Shown here: piece after piece, positions 24,830 to 32,456 of the stretch
Position numbering within the stretch: position 1 is the first letter of the stretch
Layout: the number at the start of each line of letters is the position of its first letter
Assembly (NCBI GenBank): GCA_002409585.1
Contig: DHNP01000045.1
Location: 75,368-139,367, forward strand
Length of the DNA: 64,000 bases
Source of the DNA: Ruminococcaceae bacterium UBA5413
Lineage (GTDB): Bacteria; Bacillota; Clostridia; Oscillospirales; Acutalibacteraceae
Direction: 5' to 3'
Program-made: the position numbers and the translations under genes
The notes under the pieces: model-generated
Databases searched by the model: none
Told to the model about the DNA's origin: nothing
What the model saw: only the letters and a program-made list of their open reading frames with translations

Positions 24830-26152
24830 TCAGTCTGCTTCAGGCTCGGCTTTCGCCGCTTTTTCCTGTTCGCAGTATTGTTTATCTATTATTTTTATAA
24901 ACGGCAGATAAATAAAGAAAGTAATTACTACTTCGATTGCCTGCCATATTGCCCCGCGCACACCGGAAATTAAGAACCCGCCAAGTACCACCGGCGTAGT
25001 CCAGGGTATCATAACGCCGTTCGGCGCAGGTACTATACCTACAGATATAAGGAAATAAGTAAGCAGGCACAGAACAATAGGATTAAGTAAAAACGGTATG
25101 GCCATAATTGGGTTGAGAACTATAGGGAGGCCGAATGTAACAGGCTCGTTTATATTGAAAAGTCCGGGTAAGATGGCGAGCTTGCCTATCTTTTTGCACT
25201 GCTCCGACTTGCACATGGTCATAAGCACAAGGCATAGAGCCAAAGTGCAGCCTGCGCCGCCTATCCACAGGTAAACAGAATTGAACTGGTAAGTTATAAC
25301 GTGCGGCAGCGTACTGCTTTCATTGAAGGCAGTAAGATTTTCCGCGGCAAGCGCGTACCATATAGGGTTCATGACCGAACCGACGACATCCGCGCCCGCA
25401 ATGCCGAAGAGCCAGAAAAGGCATATAAATATATTTGCTACCAAAGTAGCTCCCAATGTGTCGCCAAGCGCTGTAAGAGGCATTTGCAAAATCGTGTATA
25501 TAAAGTTATCGAGGGTTCCATATGGTGTGTATACAAATATAAGCCTCAGAACTGAAAACAATACAAGCGTAATCGTCCCCGGAATTAACGAAGAGAAAGC
25601 TTTTGCCACAGTCGGCGGTACGCCCGCGGGCATCTTGATTTCCCAGCCGTGTTTATAAACCCAGTGTACGATTTCAGTAGCAAAAATAGCAGAAAACATA
25701 CCTACGAACAAGCCCTTTGAGCCAATCCACTCAAGAGGAATAACACTTGAAACCTGATAAACAGCCTTTGAGCCCTCAGGTGTAAAGGAAGTTGTAAAAG
25801 GAGTTAAAATAAAGAACGCAACAAGTGCTATTACAGCCGTGCTCAGGCCGTCCTGCTTATATATGTTTGACAGGCTGTAAGAAATGCCGAGTACTACGAA
25901 AATAGTCATTATTGCCATTGAAGCGTGGTATGTAACCGTAAAAAAGTCATTCCACTGCGCCCCGAAGATACCTGCCATAAAGTCAAGGAAGCCCTGCGCC
26001 GGGAAATACGCTATCAGGCAGCATATGGCGCCTATGATCAATAAAGGCATGGCTAAATAAAAGCCGTCACGTATAGAAATCAGGTACCTGTTGTTTGCTA
26101 CTTTGTCCGCTACAGGCATTACCTTGTCTTCAAGCTTATCTAATTTACTCAT
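24830..26152 (-). CDS. PTS lactose/cellobiose-family EIIC
   Basis: Membrane channel and sugar-binding component of a phosphotransferase system importer. 440 aa, about ten hydrophobic helices beginning with YLISIRDGFYLAMPLLIIGA, with the conserved NINEPVTFGLPIVLNPIMAI stretch that marks the CelB/LicC type. Specific for a beta-disaccharide-like sugar in known relatives; substrate here unknown. Follows EIIB by 22 bases. Confidence 0.93.
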   Translation of the reverse strand: MSKLDKLEDKVMPVADKVANNRYLISIRDGFYLAMPLLIIGAICCLIAYFPAQGFLDFMAGIFGAQWNDFFTVTYHASMAIMTIFVVLGISYSLSNIYKQDGLSTAVIALVAFFILTPFTTSFTPEGSKAVYQVSSVIPLEWIGSKGLFVGMFSAIFATEIVHWVYKHGWEIKMPAGVPPTVAKAFSSLIPGTITLVLFSVLRLIFVYTPYGTLDNFIYTILQMPLTALGDTLGATLVANIFICLFWLFGIAGADVVGSVMNPIWYALAAENLTAFNESSTLPHVITYQFNSVYLWIGGAGCTLALCLVLMTMCKSEQCKKIGKLAILPGLFNINEPVTFGLPIVLNPIMAIPFLLNPIVLCLLTYFLISVGIVPAPNGVMIPWTTPVVLGGFLISGVRGAIWQAIEVVITFFIYLPFIKIIDKQYCEQEKAAKAEPEAD

Positions 26153-26174
26153 AACTCTCTCACTCCATATTTTT

Positions 26175-26477
26175 TTAAATTAAACTCATGGCAAAGTCAA
26201 GTACTTTTTCTCCGTCCATCATTCCATAGTCTACCGAATTAATTAACGCCACAGGTATATTTTTAGGTTCACAGAGTTTCTGCGCCCTTTTGTAAGCATA
26301 CCTTATCTGGGGTCCAAGAAGCACGACGTCGGTGCCGTCTAAATGCTTTGCCATTTCCGCTTCCGGAAAAGCATCTATGGTGACATCGATGTTTTTCTTT
26401 TCCGCGGCTTTTCTCATTTTTGTAACCATAAGGCTTGTTGACATGCCTGCAGAACAAAACAATAGAATTTTCTTCAT
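26175..26477 (-). CDS. PTS lactose/cellobiose-family EIIB
   Basis: 100 aa cytosolic phosphocarrier that passes phosphate from EIIA to the sugar bound at EIIC. The phosphocysteine is in LLFCSAGMSTSLMVTKM (Cys9), and LGPQIRYAYKRAQ is the second family block. ATG after GAGGAGG. It is separated from the upstream GrdB-like gene by 103 bases with an inverted repeat. Confidence 0.94.
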   Translation of the reverse strand: MKKILLFCSAGMSTSLMVTKMRKAAEKKNIDVTIDAFPEAEMAKHLDGTDVVLLGPQIRYAYKRAQKLCEPKNIPVALINSVDYGMMDGEKVLDFAMSLI

Positions 26478-26543
26478 ACAAAAACCTCCTCAATAATAAT
26501 TTAGTAATAGGCCAATGGGTAAGCAGCAATGCCAGTAAGGTAT

Positions 26544-26574
26544 GGCAGCGCGGTGCTTTTCTCTGCCCGCTGCC
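26544..26574. other. Inverted repeat between GrdB-like gene and EIIB
   Basis: GGCAGCG (26544-26550) and CGCTGCC (26568-26574) can form a hairpin in the operon mRNA without a U-run. It may set relative mRNA stability of the PTS genes. Confidence 0.35.
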
Positions 26575-26580
26575 GCGGCG

Positions 26581-27114
26581 CTATTTTTTCTGCGGAAAAT
26601 ATCCCTCCTCTTCAGCTGTCCCAATTTCAGTTTTTGAAGCCATTTTAACTGCGAAATCAGCCATCTTCCTTAATGATGTATTAAGGCCGGAGCCGCCGAC
26701 ATTAGGCGTCTCAATAATATAGACTTTATCCTTAAAGGCAGGCGTGCCGGTACTTTCTTTAGACATGGCCGCAAAAGCCGGAGTGTCGAGCTGCTCAGTC
26801 ATATAACTTGCAAAATATCCGCAGCATTCACCAAAGCGTTTATGGTTCAGCGCTGGCCCGCATATGACCACGTCCGCCTTATAGCTTATAACCATATCCG
26901 AAAGTTCCTTCATCGCTGAAGCCTTGTTCCGTAAGAAATAATTGTCGCCGCATATTACGGTTCCTACAATATCTGCTCCTTTTTTCATCAGCATTGTCTT
27001 AAGGAGCATGCCCATACCAACCGCACCTCTCTGCGACTGCGGCTTAATGTCCATGCTTTCGTCCCCGCCCATGCCGGACTGTATTTGATTTAAAAATTGT
27101 ACGACCCTTATCAT
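26581..27114 (-). CDS. Stand-alone GrdB N-terminal-like protein (glycine/sarcosine/betaine reductase component B family)
   Basis: 177 aa, matching only the N-terminal half of the glycine/sarcosine/betaine reductase selenoprotein family: RVVQFLNQIQSGMGG, then VGTVICGDNYFLRN, VVICGPALNHKRFGECCG, VYIIETPNVGGSGL and EIGTAEEEGYFPQ. The full family is about 430 aa and carries selenocysteine in the missing C-terminal half. Here the frame ends in TAG, not TGA, and EIIB follows within about 100 bases, so no selenocysteine domain is encoded. ATG with AGGAGAG. Lying between EIIA and EIIB of a PTS operon is odd. Family call is from memory of conserved blocks; function unknown. Confidence 0.78.
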   Translation of the reverse strand: MIRVVQFLNQIQSGMGGDESMDIKPQSQRGAVGMGMLLKTMLMKKGADIVGTVICGDNYFLRNKASAMKELSDMVISYKADVVICGPALNHKRFGECCGYFASYMTEQLDTPAFAAMSKESTGTPAFKDKVYIIETPNVGGSGLNTSLRKMADFAVKMASKTEIGTAEEEGYFPQKK

Positions 27115-27147
27115 CGAATCTCTCCTTACTAAAAAGAATAGCTTTTA

Positions 27148-27459
27148 TTACTTAGAACTGATTTTCTTATACAAGTCGACAAATTCACGGGATAAGTCAA
27201 GTACCGTTATGGCGTTCATCAGGTGGTCCTGGGCATGCGCCATAAGTATAGTCATCTGCGGTACATTGCCGCCTGCCTCTTCCTGTATAATATCCGTCTG
27301 GTACCCGTGTGCCTTTGACAGCGCTTCGCCCGCCTCTTTTAGCAAAGCATCCGCGCCGCCAAAGTCGCCCGACTTTGCGCTGTCGATTGCTTCTATTGCT
27401 TTGCTTTTCGCATCGCCGCTGTTTACAATAAGCTGCATCGTTACCTGTTCCATATCCAT
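27148..27459 (-). CDS. PTS lactose/cellobiose-family EIIA
   Basis: Three-helix phosphocarrier of about 103 aa accepting phosphate from HPr. The phosphohistidine is in MAHAQDHLM (His75), with Asp78 following as in LacF-type proteins; VNSGDAKSKAIEAID is the N-terminal helix. First gene of the operon, 50 bases downstream of a consensus sigma-54 promoter. The frame is open from GTG 27474; ATG 27459 is chosen for the usual MEQVTMQLIV start, spacing from AAAGGTGAT being acceptable for either. Confidence 0.93.
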   Translation of the reverse strand: MDMEQVTMQLIVNSGDAKSKAIEAIDSAKSGDFGGADALLKEAGEALSKAHGYQTDIIQEEAGGNVPQMTILMAHAQDHLMNAITVLDLSREFVDLYKKISSK

Positions 27460-27508
27460 AATAATATCAATCACCTTTTCACTTTTTTAGTTTCCATATC
27501 AGTTATAT

Positions 27509-27524
27509 AGCAAAAACCGTGCCA
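27509..27524 (-). promoter_or_regulatory. Sigma-54 (-24/-12) promoter of the PTS operon
   Basis: On the minus strand TGGCACGGTTTTTGCT matches the consensus TGGCACG-N4-TTGCW at every fixed position. Predicted start is near 27498, 24 bases before the EIIA frame. The divergent neighbour encodes a sigma-54 activator and rpoN is 5 kb away. Confidence 0.92.
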
Positions 27525-27590
27525 AAACACATACTGCTTAAAAAATTCGAAATATTTTAACATTTTTTGTCTTTACAGCATATGCTTCTC

Positions 27591-27648
27591 AATGTGTTTT
27601 TATATGTCTGATTATTAAAACACATTTTCAGCGCTGTAAAAACACATT
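27591..27648. promoter_or_regulatory. Repeated 12-base element, candidate activator enhancer sites
   Basis: AATGTGTTTTTA (27591-27602), TTAAAACACATT (27615-27626) and TAAAAACACATT (27637-27648) are copies of one motif, the first inverted relative to the others; AAAACACAT recurs at 27524-27532 at the promoter edge. They lie 70-130 bases upstream of the -24 element, the usual place for upstream activating sequences. Confidence 0.65.
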
Positions 27649-27671
27649 ATATATAATTAATTCTTTAAAAT

Positions 27672-27700
27672 TTGACTTTTTAATACATAACTTATATAAT
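27672..27700 (+). promoter_or_regulatory. Housekeeping promoter of the LevR-type activator gene
   Basis: TTGACT (27672-27677), 17-base spacer, TATAAT (27695-27700), ending 38 bases before the TTG start. This places activator synthesis under sigma-A, not sigma-54. Confidence 0.7.
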
Positions 27701-27738
27701 TTGAAATATATGAAGGTAAGTACGGAGGAGAGGAATCT

Positions 27739-30414
27739 TTGAAACGTATAGACATCGTTAAAAAGCGGCTTGCCGAGCTGACGGGGGAACATGGCATCTC
27801 AGCGGGGGAACTTGCCGACGACCTTGGCCTTTCGCGGGCTAATGTCAGCAGCGACCTTAATAACCTCTGCAAAAACGGCGATGCTGAAAAGTACGGCTCA
27901 AAACCGGTTTTTTATAAAATCACCGAAAATACCATAAAGCAGAGCGCCGAGCTTATGCTTGATGCTTTCATACACAGCAACAGGAGCCTTTTTCACTGCG
28001 TGGAAGAGGCCAAAGCCGCCGTACTGTACCCGCCGCACGGAATGCACATGCTTTTTTTCGGCGAAACAGGCGTAGGCAAATCGATGTTTGCCGAGCTTAT
28101 ATATAAATATGCCCACGAAAAGGGCTGCCTGTCTGAAAACGCACCGTTTATAGACTTTAACTGCGCAGACTATGCCGACAACCCCCAGCTTCTGCTGAGC
28201 CAGCTCATGGGCGTAAAAAAAGGGGCGTACACGGGTGCCGACACCGACAGGCCCGGCCTTATAGAGAAGGCCGACGGCGGCATCCTTTTCCTTGATGAAG
28301 TCCACCGCCTGCCTCCCCAGGGCCAGGAGATGCTTTTTACTTTTATGGATAAGGGCATTTACCGCCGTTTGGGCGAAGCTGAGTCACAGCGGAGCGCATG
28401 CGTCCTCATAATCTGCGCCACAACTGAGAACCCGAAGTCAAACCTCCTTAAAACGTTCGTGCGAAGGATCCCGATGATAATAAAAATACCCAACCTGTCA
28501 GAACGCAGCACAGACGAAAGGCTTAACCTTATAAGCACTTTCTTCACTAACGAATCGGCGCGCTTGGGAAAGCCCGTATCCGTTTCAGTAAACTCAGTCC
28601 GTTCGCTTCTAAGCTATCCATGCCCAAACAATATAGGCCAGCTCAAAAACGACATACAGATACTCTGCGCGAGGGCGTACTCCGACTACGTTTCCGGCAA
28701 AAAAGACGGCATATGCATAGTAAGCCTCGACCTGCCGGACTATATACGCAAGGGCCTTTTCAGCGAAACTTCGCACCGCGAAATCTGGAAACGCTTCATA
28801 GGCATAAACAAGCGGTTCTGCATCTTTGACAGCAGGTCAAAAACTCCGCTGTTTACCAGCGACGACAGCGAAGGCAGTATTTACGACATGATAGACGAAC
28901 GCATGCGCGAACTTAAAAGCATAAATGCCGACGAGGAACAGATAGAAAGAAAAATAAACGACGACATAGATGCTTATTTTGAAAAATACATGATACATGA
29001 AAACGGCACGCAGAATTTTTTAAACCTGAAAAACCTCGTCGGCATGGATATAATATACACAGCCGACGAAATACTGTCGCTCGCGGCAAAGGAGCTTGTC
29101 AGGAACTTCAGGGACGACGTGCGCTACGGCCTCGCGATACATATATATAATTCTATTAACAGGATAAGGTGCGGCCGTAAAATCGTAAACCCGCAGTTAA
29201 ATAACGTGCGTAAAAAACATCCCGAAGAATTCAAAACAGCCATCAAAAGCCTGCAGATAATAAATGAAAAATTCGCGGTAGAAATGCCTATAGATGAAGC
29301 TGGCTTCCTTGCCGTTTTTTTCAGCATGGACTTCATCGGCGGTAACACGAAAGTACAGGTAATCGTCATTGCGCACGGTACGTCCACCGCTACCTCCATG
29401 GCAGAAACGGCTAACAGGCTGCTCGGTATAGGCAGCGCCGCCTACGGCATCGATGCCTCCCTTGACGAGAGCCCGCAGTCCGTATTCAAGCGCCTTAAAG
29501 GCCATCTTGAACGCCGCCCCGCAAAAGCCGGCCTGCTGCTCCTAATAGACATGGGTTCGCTTATGAACTTCGCTCCTGCCGTGCAGAAAGAGCTCGGCAT
29601 AAACACAAAAGCCATACCGCTTGTAAGTACGCTGCACGTAATAGAGGCGGCAAGGAAAGCCTCCCTCGGATATTCTTTAGAATATATCTATAACCAAACG
29701 TTAAGCATAAGAGACATAACAGCTGAAGAGTTCCATTCCACACCGTCGAAAAGCCGCTTGGCAAGGATGTTCATCATATCAATCTGCACAACCGGCGAAG
29801 GCAGCGCGGCATTAATTAAAAACATACTCGACAGCCAGCTTAATTACCACGGTTCCATGTGTGAAACCATAGCGCTGAAGCTTACCGACATTGAAAGCAT
29901 TAACGAACGTCTCAACACTATATCAAAAATCGGCCGTATAATATGCATTATAAGTTCCTTTAACGTCGATTTCCCTGCGGCCCATTACAGTTTGTCTGAG
30001 ATAATAGAGGGCGGCTCATTAACACAGATACAAAAAACCGTCGACAGCGAATGCACGCTCGAAAGCATTGGCAACACATTTTCCACTATGCTGAAAAATG
30101 CCGACGGCGAAAAGTTACTTTCCGCCGTGAGGGGCACCGTCGGCTGTATAGAAACTGGCTCCGGACTTACACTCGCCTTAGACGTTAAAATAGGCCTTTT
30201 CTGCCACATGGGCTGTATGGTTGACAGGCTGCTTTCCAACAGCGGCATAAATGAATTTCCCGACAGGGAAAATTATATTAAAGATAAATCAGATCTTTTA
30301 AACGTAATACGCGAGTCGTGCGCCATACTTGAAAGAAGCTTTAACATCTTAATCCCCGAAGATGAAATATGCTACATATCAACGTTCTTTACTTACGAAA
30401 ACTGCGTCCACTGA
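27739..30414 (+). CDS. LevR-type PTS-regulated sigma-54 activator
   Basis: 891 aa enhancer-binding transcriptional activator controlled by PTS phosphorylation. Order: winged HTH (20-50, ISAGELADDLGLSRANVSS); AAA+ domain with Walker A GETGVGKS (108-115), sigma-54 contact loop GAYTGA (162-167) and Walker B ILFLDE; first PRD (about 430-530, YGLAIHIYNSI); EIIA-mannose-like domain with IAHGT (His546); EIIB-like CTTGEGSA segment near 710; second PRD at the C-terminus. This is the complete LevR/CelR/ManR layout. TTG start behind GGAGGAGAGG. Divergent from the PTS operon with its sigma-54 promoter, the likely target. Phosphorylation by HPr or the operon's EIIB should tune it (family knowledge). Confidence 0.94.
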   Translation: MKRIDIVKKRLAELTGEHGISAGELADDLGLSRANVSSDLNNLCKNGDAEKYGSKPVFYKITENTIKQSAELMLDAFIHSNRSLFHCVEEAKAAVLYPPHGMHMLFFGETGVGKSMFAELIYKYAHEKGCLSENAPFIDFNCADYADNPQLLLSQLMGVKKGAYTGADTDRPGLIEKADGGILFLDEVHRLPPQGQEMLFTFMDKGIYRRLGEAESQRSACVLIICATTENPKSNLLKTFVRRIPMIIKIPNLSERSTDERLNLISTFFTNESARLGKPVSVSVNSVRSLLSYPCPNNIGQLKNDIQILCARAYSDYVSGKKDGICIVSLDLPDYIRKGLFSETSHREIWKRFIGINKRFCIFDSRSKTPLFTSDDSEGSIYDMIDERMRELKSINADEEQIERKINDDIDAYFEKYMIHENGTQNFLNLKNLVGMDIIYTADEILSLAAKELVRNFRDDVRYGLAIHIYNSINRIRCGRKIVNPQLNNVRKKHPEEFKTAIKSLQIINEKFAVEMPIDEAGFLAVFFSMDFIGGNTKVQVIVIAHGTSTATSMAETANRLLGIGSAAYGIDASLDESPQSVFKRLKGHLERRPAKAGLLLLIDMGSLMNFAPAVQKELGINTKAIPLVSTLHVIEAARKASLGYSLEYIYNQTLSIRDITAEEFHSTPSKSRLARMFIISICTTGEGSAALIKNILDSQLNYHGSMCETIALKLTDIESINERLNTISKIGRIICIISSFNVDFPAAHYSLSEIIEGGSLTQIQKTVDSECTLESIGNTFSTMLKNADGEKLLSAVRGTVGCIETGSGLTLALDVKIGLFCHMGCMVDRLLSNSGINEFPDRENYIKDKSDLLNVIRESCAILERSFNILIPEDEICYISTFFTYENCVH

Positions 30415-30438
30415 GTAAAAACGGCACCGCATAAAAGT

Positions 30439-30454
30439 TGGCACGGAAAATGCT
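30439..30454 (+). promoter_or_regulatory. Second sigma-54 (-24/-12) promoter, before HPr
   Basis: TGGCACGGAAAATGCT has the -24 TGGCACG and the -12 GC at the same spacing as the PTS-operon promoter, with one change (A for T before TGC). It begins 25 bases after the activator stop and 62 bases before the HPr start. Confidence 0.85.
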
Positions 30455-30500
30455 TATTACTTAAGTGAAAACACTTTTATTTAAAAAGGGGAAATTAAAA

Positions 30501-30767
30501 ATGACAACACAAACGGTTAAGATATTGAACAAGGTTGGGCTTCACGCAAGGCCGGCTTCAATGCTCGTAAACACGGCCGGCAAGTTCGGCTGCGATATCA
30601 AAATCAAAAACAGTGAAAAATCCGTAACAGCCAAGTCCATGATAAACCTGCTTTCGCTTCGCGCAAAGATGGGTGACACCATTACAATAGAGGCGGACGG
30701 GTCTGATGAAAAAGAGGCCGTGAAAGCACTGACGGATTTAATCAACTCGAAATTCGGTGAAGACTGA
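30501..30767 (+). CDS. ptsH: Phosphocarrier protein HPr
   Basis: 88 aa PTS phosphocarrier between Enzyme I and the EIIA proteins. From the ATG at 30501 (AAGGGG site) the numbering agrees exactly with known HPr: active His15 in GLHARPAS and regulatory Ser46 in AKSMINLLSL, so HPr kinase control is possible. A longer frame from 30465 would break this numbering. One base separates it from ptsI. Its promoter looks sigma-54 dependent, which is unusual for ptsH. Confidence 0.95.
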   Translation: MTTQTVKILNKVGLHARPASMLVNTAGKFGCDIKIKNSEKSVTAKSMINLLSLRAKMGDTITIEADGSDEKEAVKALTDLINSKFGED

Positions 30768-30768
30768 A

Positions 30769-32409
30769 ATGGAAACTTTTAACGGGACAGGTGTTTCAAA
30801 GGGTTACGCAATCGGTACGGCTTACGTTATAGAGCCTTGTGAAAAGAAGTCCGCCGCACACACGGCCGGTAATTCCTGCGAGGAAGCGGAAAGGCTCAAA
30901 GGAGCTGTAGAGCTCTCCAAACGTCAGGTTAAAGATATTGCGCAGAAGGCAAGCAGAAGCCTTGACGGCAAAAACGCCGGCATAATAGAAAGCCAGATAA
31001 ACTTTTTAGACGACCCAGCCTTTGTCGGCCAGGCTTTCACTTTAATTAAAGGGAAAAACATTTCAGCCGAAACGGCAGTCTCACATGTGGCAGATTCCCT
31101 TTACGCCGCATTTTCGCATATAGACGACGATTATATTAAGGAACGCGCGGCGGATATAAAGGATATAGGCGACAGGATACTTAAAAACCTTGCCGGTGAA
31201 AAGAGCGGCATTGATTTTGAAAACATGCCTGAAAATACGGTGCTGTTTGCCCACGACCTTAAGCCTTCCGACACCGCACAGATAGATAAGTCAAAAGTCT
31301 CGGCCTTTGTCACCGAAGCCGGAGGCAGGACCTCACACACGGCGATTTTGGCAAAAGCTTTCGGCATAGCCGCCGTAGTAGGCTGCAAAGGTATGCTCGG
31401 CAATGTAAAAACCGGAGACAAAGTCATAACGGACGGCGTCAGCGGCACAGTGCTTATAAACCCTGACGAAAAAGAACTGTCGAAGTACACGCGTATATCC
31501 GAAAAGTTTAAAACTGAAAATGCAAAAAACACCGCGGCGGCTAAACGCGCGGTATATACAAAAGCCGGCAAGCGCATAACGGTAGCCGCAAATATAGGCA
31601 CTATTAACGACCTGAAGACAGCGATTTCCAACGGGGCGGAGGGAGTTGGCCTTTTCCGCACGGAATTTTTATACATGGACCGCAGCGACATGCCTTCCGA
31701 AGAAGAACAGTTTGAAGTCTATAAAAAGGCCGCCCAAATGCTTGACGGCAGGCCGCTTACCATACGCACCCTCGACATAGGCGGCGACAAGAGCCTGCCG
31801 TACCTTAATCTGCCGAAGGAGTCAAACCCTTTTCTCGGCCTGCGCGCCATAAGGCTCTGCCTTAAAGACACCGGCATATTTAAGCCGCAGCTAAGGGCAA
31901 TCCTGCGCGCCTCGGCTTTCGGCAATATACAAATAATGTTCCCTATGATAAGCAGCCTTGGGGAACTAAGCGAGGCAAAAGGTGTACTTGAAAGCTGCAA
32001 GGCTGAACTTAGGCGAAGGGGCGAGGCTTTCGACTCCTGCATAAAAACAGGCATGATGGTCGAAATACCCTCCGCGGCCATAATGGCAGACAGCTTTGCC
32101 GGACATGTCGACTTTTTCAGTATAGGTACAAACGACCTTACGCAGTACACGCTTGCGGCCGACAGGCTGAACGAAAATGTTTCAGAACTGTACAACCCTA
32201 TGAATCCGGCAGTGTTAAAGCTCATACAAATGACTATAAACGCGGCGCACGCTGCCTCCATACCATGCTGTATGTGCGGCGAACTCGCATCTGACGAAAA
32301 AGCCGCGGCCGTACTGCTTGGGTACGGGCTTGACGAATTTTCCGTAAGCCCCGGCGCAATAACTGAAACAAAGAGCAATCTACTTAAAAAGGCATCTGCG
32401 GGGCAATAA
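30769..32409 (+). CDS. ptsI: Phosphoenolpyruvate-protein phosphotransferase (PTS Enzyme I)
   Basis: Autophosphorylates from phosphoenolpyruvate and passes phosphate to HPr. 546 aa. Active histidine in GGRTSHTAILAKAFG (His190); PEP-binding block ATG-proximal GVSKGYAIG, then VGLFRTEFLYMDR, GTNDLTQYTLAADR and the catalytic cysteine loop CCMCGELASD (Cys503). ATG 30769 has GGTGA upstream and fits better than GTG 30757, which would overlap ptsH. Middle gene of ptsH-ptsI-rpoN. Confidence 0.96.
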   Translation: METFNGTGVSKGYAIGTAYVIEPCEKKSAAHTAGNSCEEAERLKGAVELSKRQVKDIAQKASRSLDGKNAGIIESQINFLDDPAFVGQAFTLIKGKNISAETAVSHVADSLYAAFSHIDDDYIKERAADIKDIGDRILKNLAGEKSGIDFENMPENTVLFAHDLKPSDTAQIDKSKVSAFVTEAGGRTSHTAILAKAFGIAAVVGCKGMLGNVKTGDKVITDGVSGTVLINPDEKELSKYTRISEKFKTENAKNTAAAKRAVYTKAGKRITVAANIGTINDLKTAISNGAEGVGLFRTEFLYMDRSDMPSEEEQFEVYKKAAQMLDGRPLTIRTLDIGGDKSLPYLNLPKESNPFLGLRAIRLCLKDTGIFKPQLRAILRASAFGNIQIMFPMISSLGELSEAKGVLESCKAELRRRGEAFDSCIKTGMMVEIPSAAIMADSFAGHVDFFSIGTNDLTQYTLAADRLNENVSELYNPMNPAVLKLIQMTINAAHAASIPCCMCGELASDEKAAAVLLGYGLDEFSVSPGAITETKSNLLKKASAGQ

Positions 32410-32456
32410 AGCGTAAGTATAGTAATTGTATTTTAGTTTTTAAGAGGGCAGGCATT

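Noticed and set aside
26478..26583. Possible hidden selenocysteine extension of the GrdB-like gene
   Set aside because: The stop is TAG, and the following ~100 bases contain only a hairpin and the EIIB ribosome site, so there is no space for the C-terminal domain.
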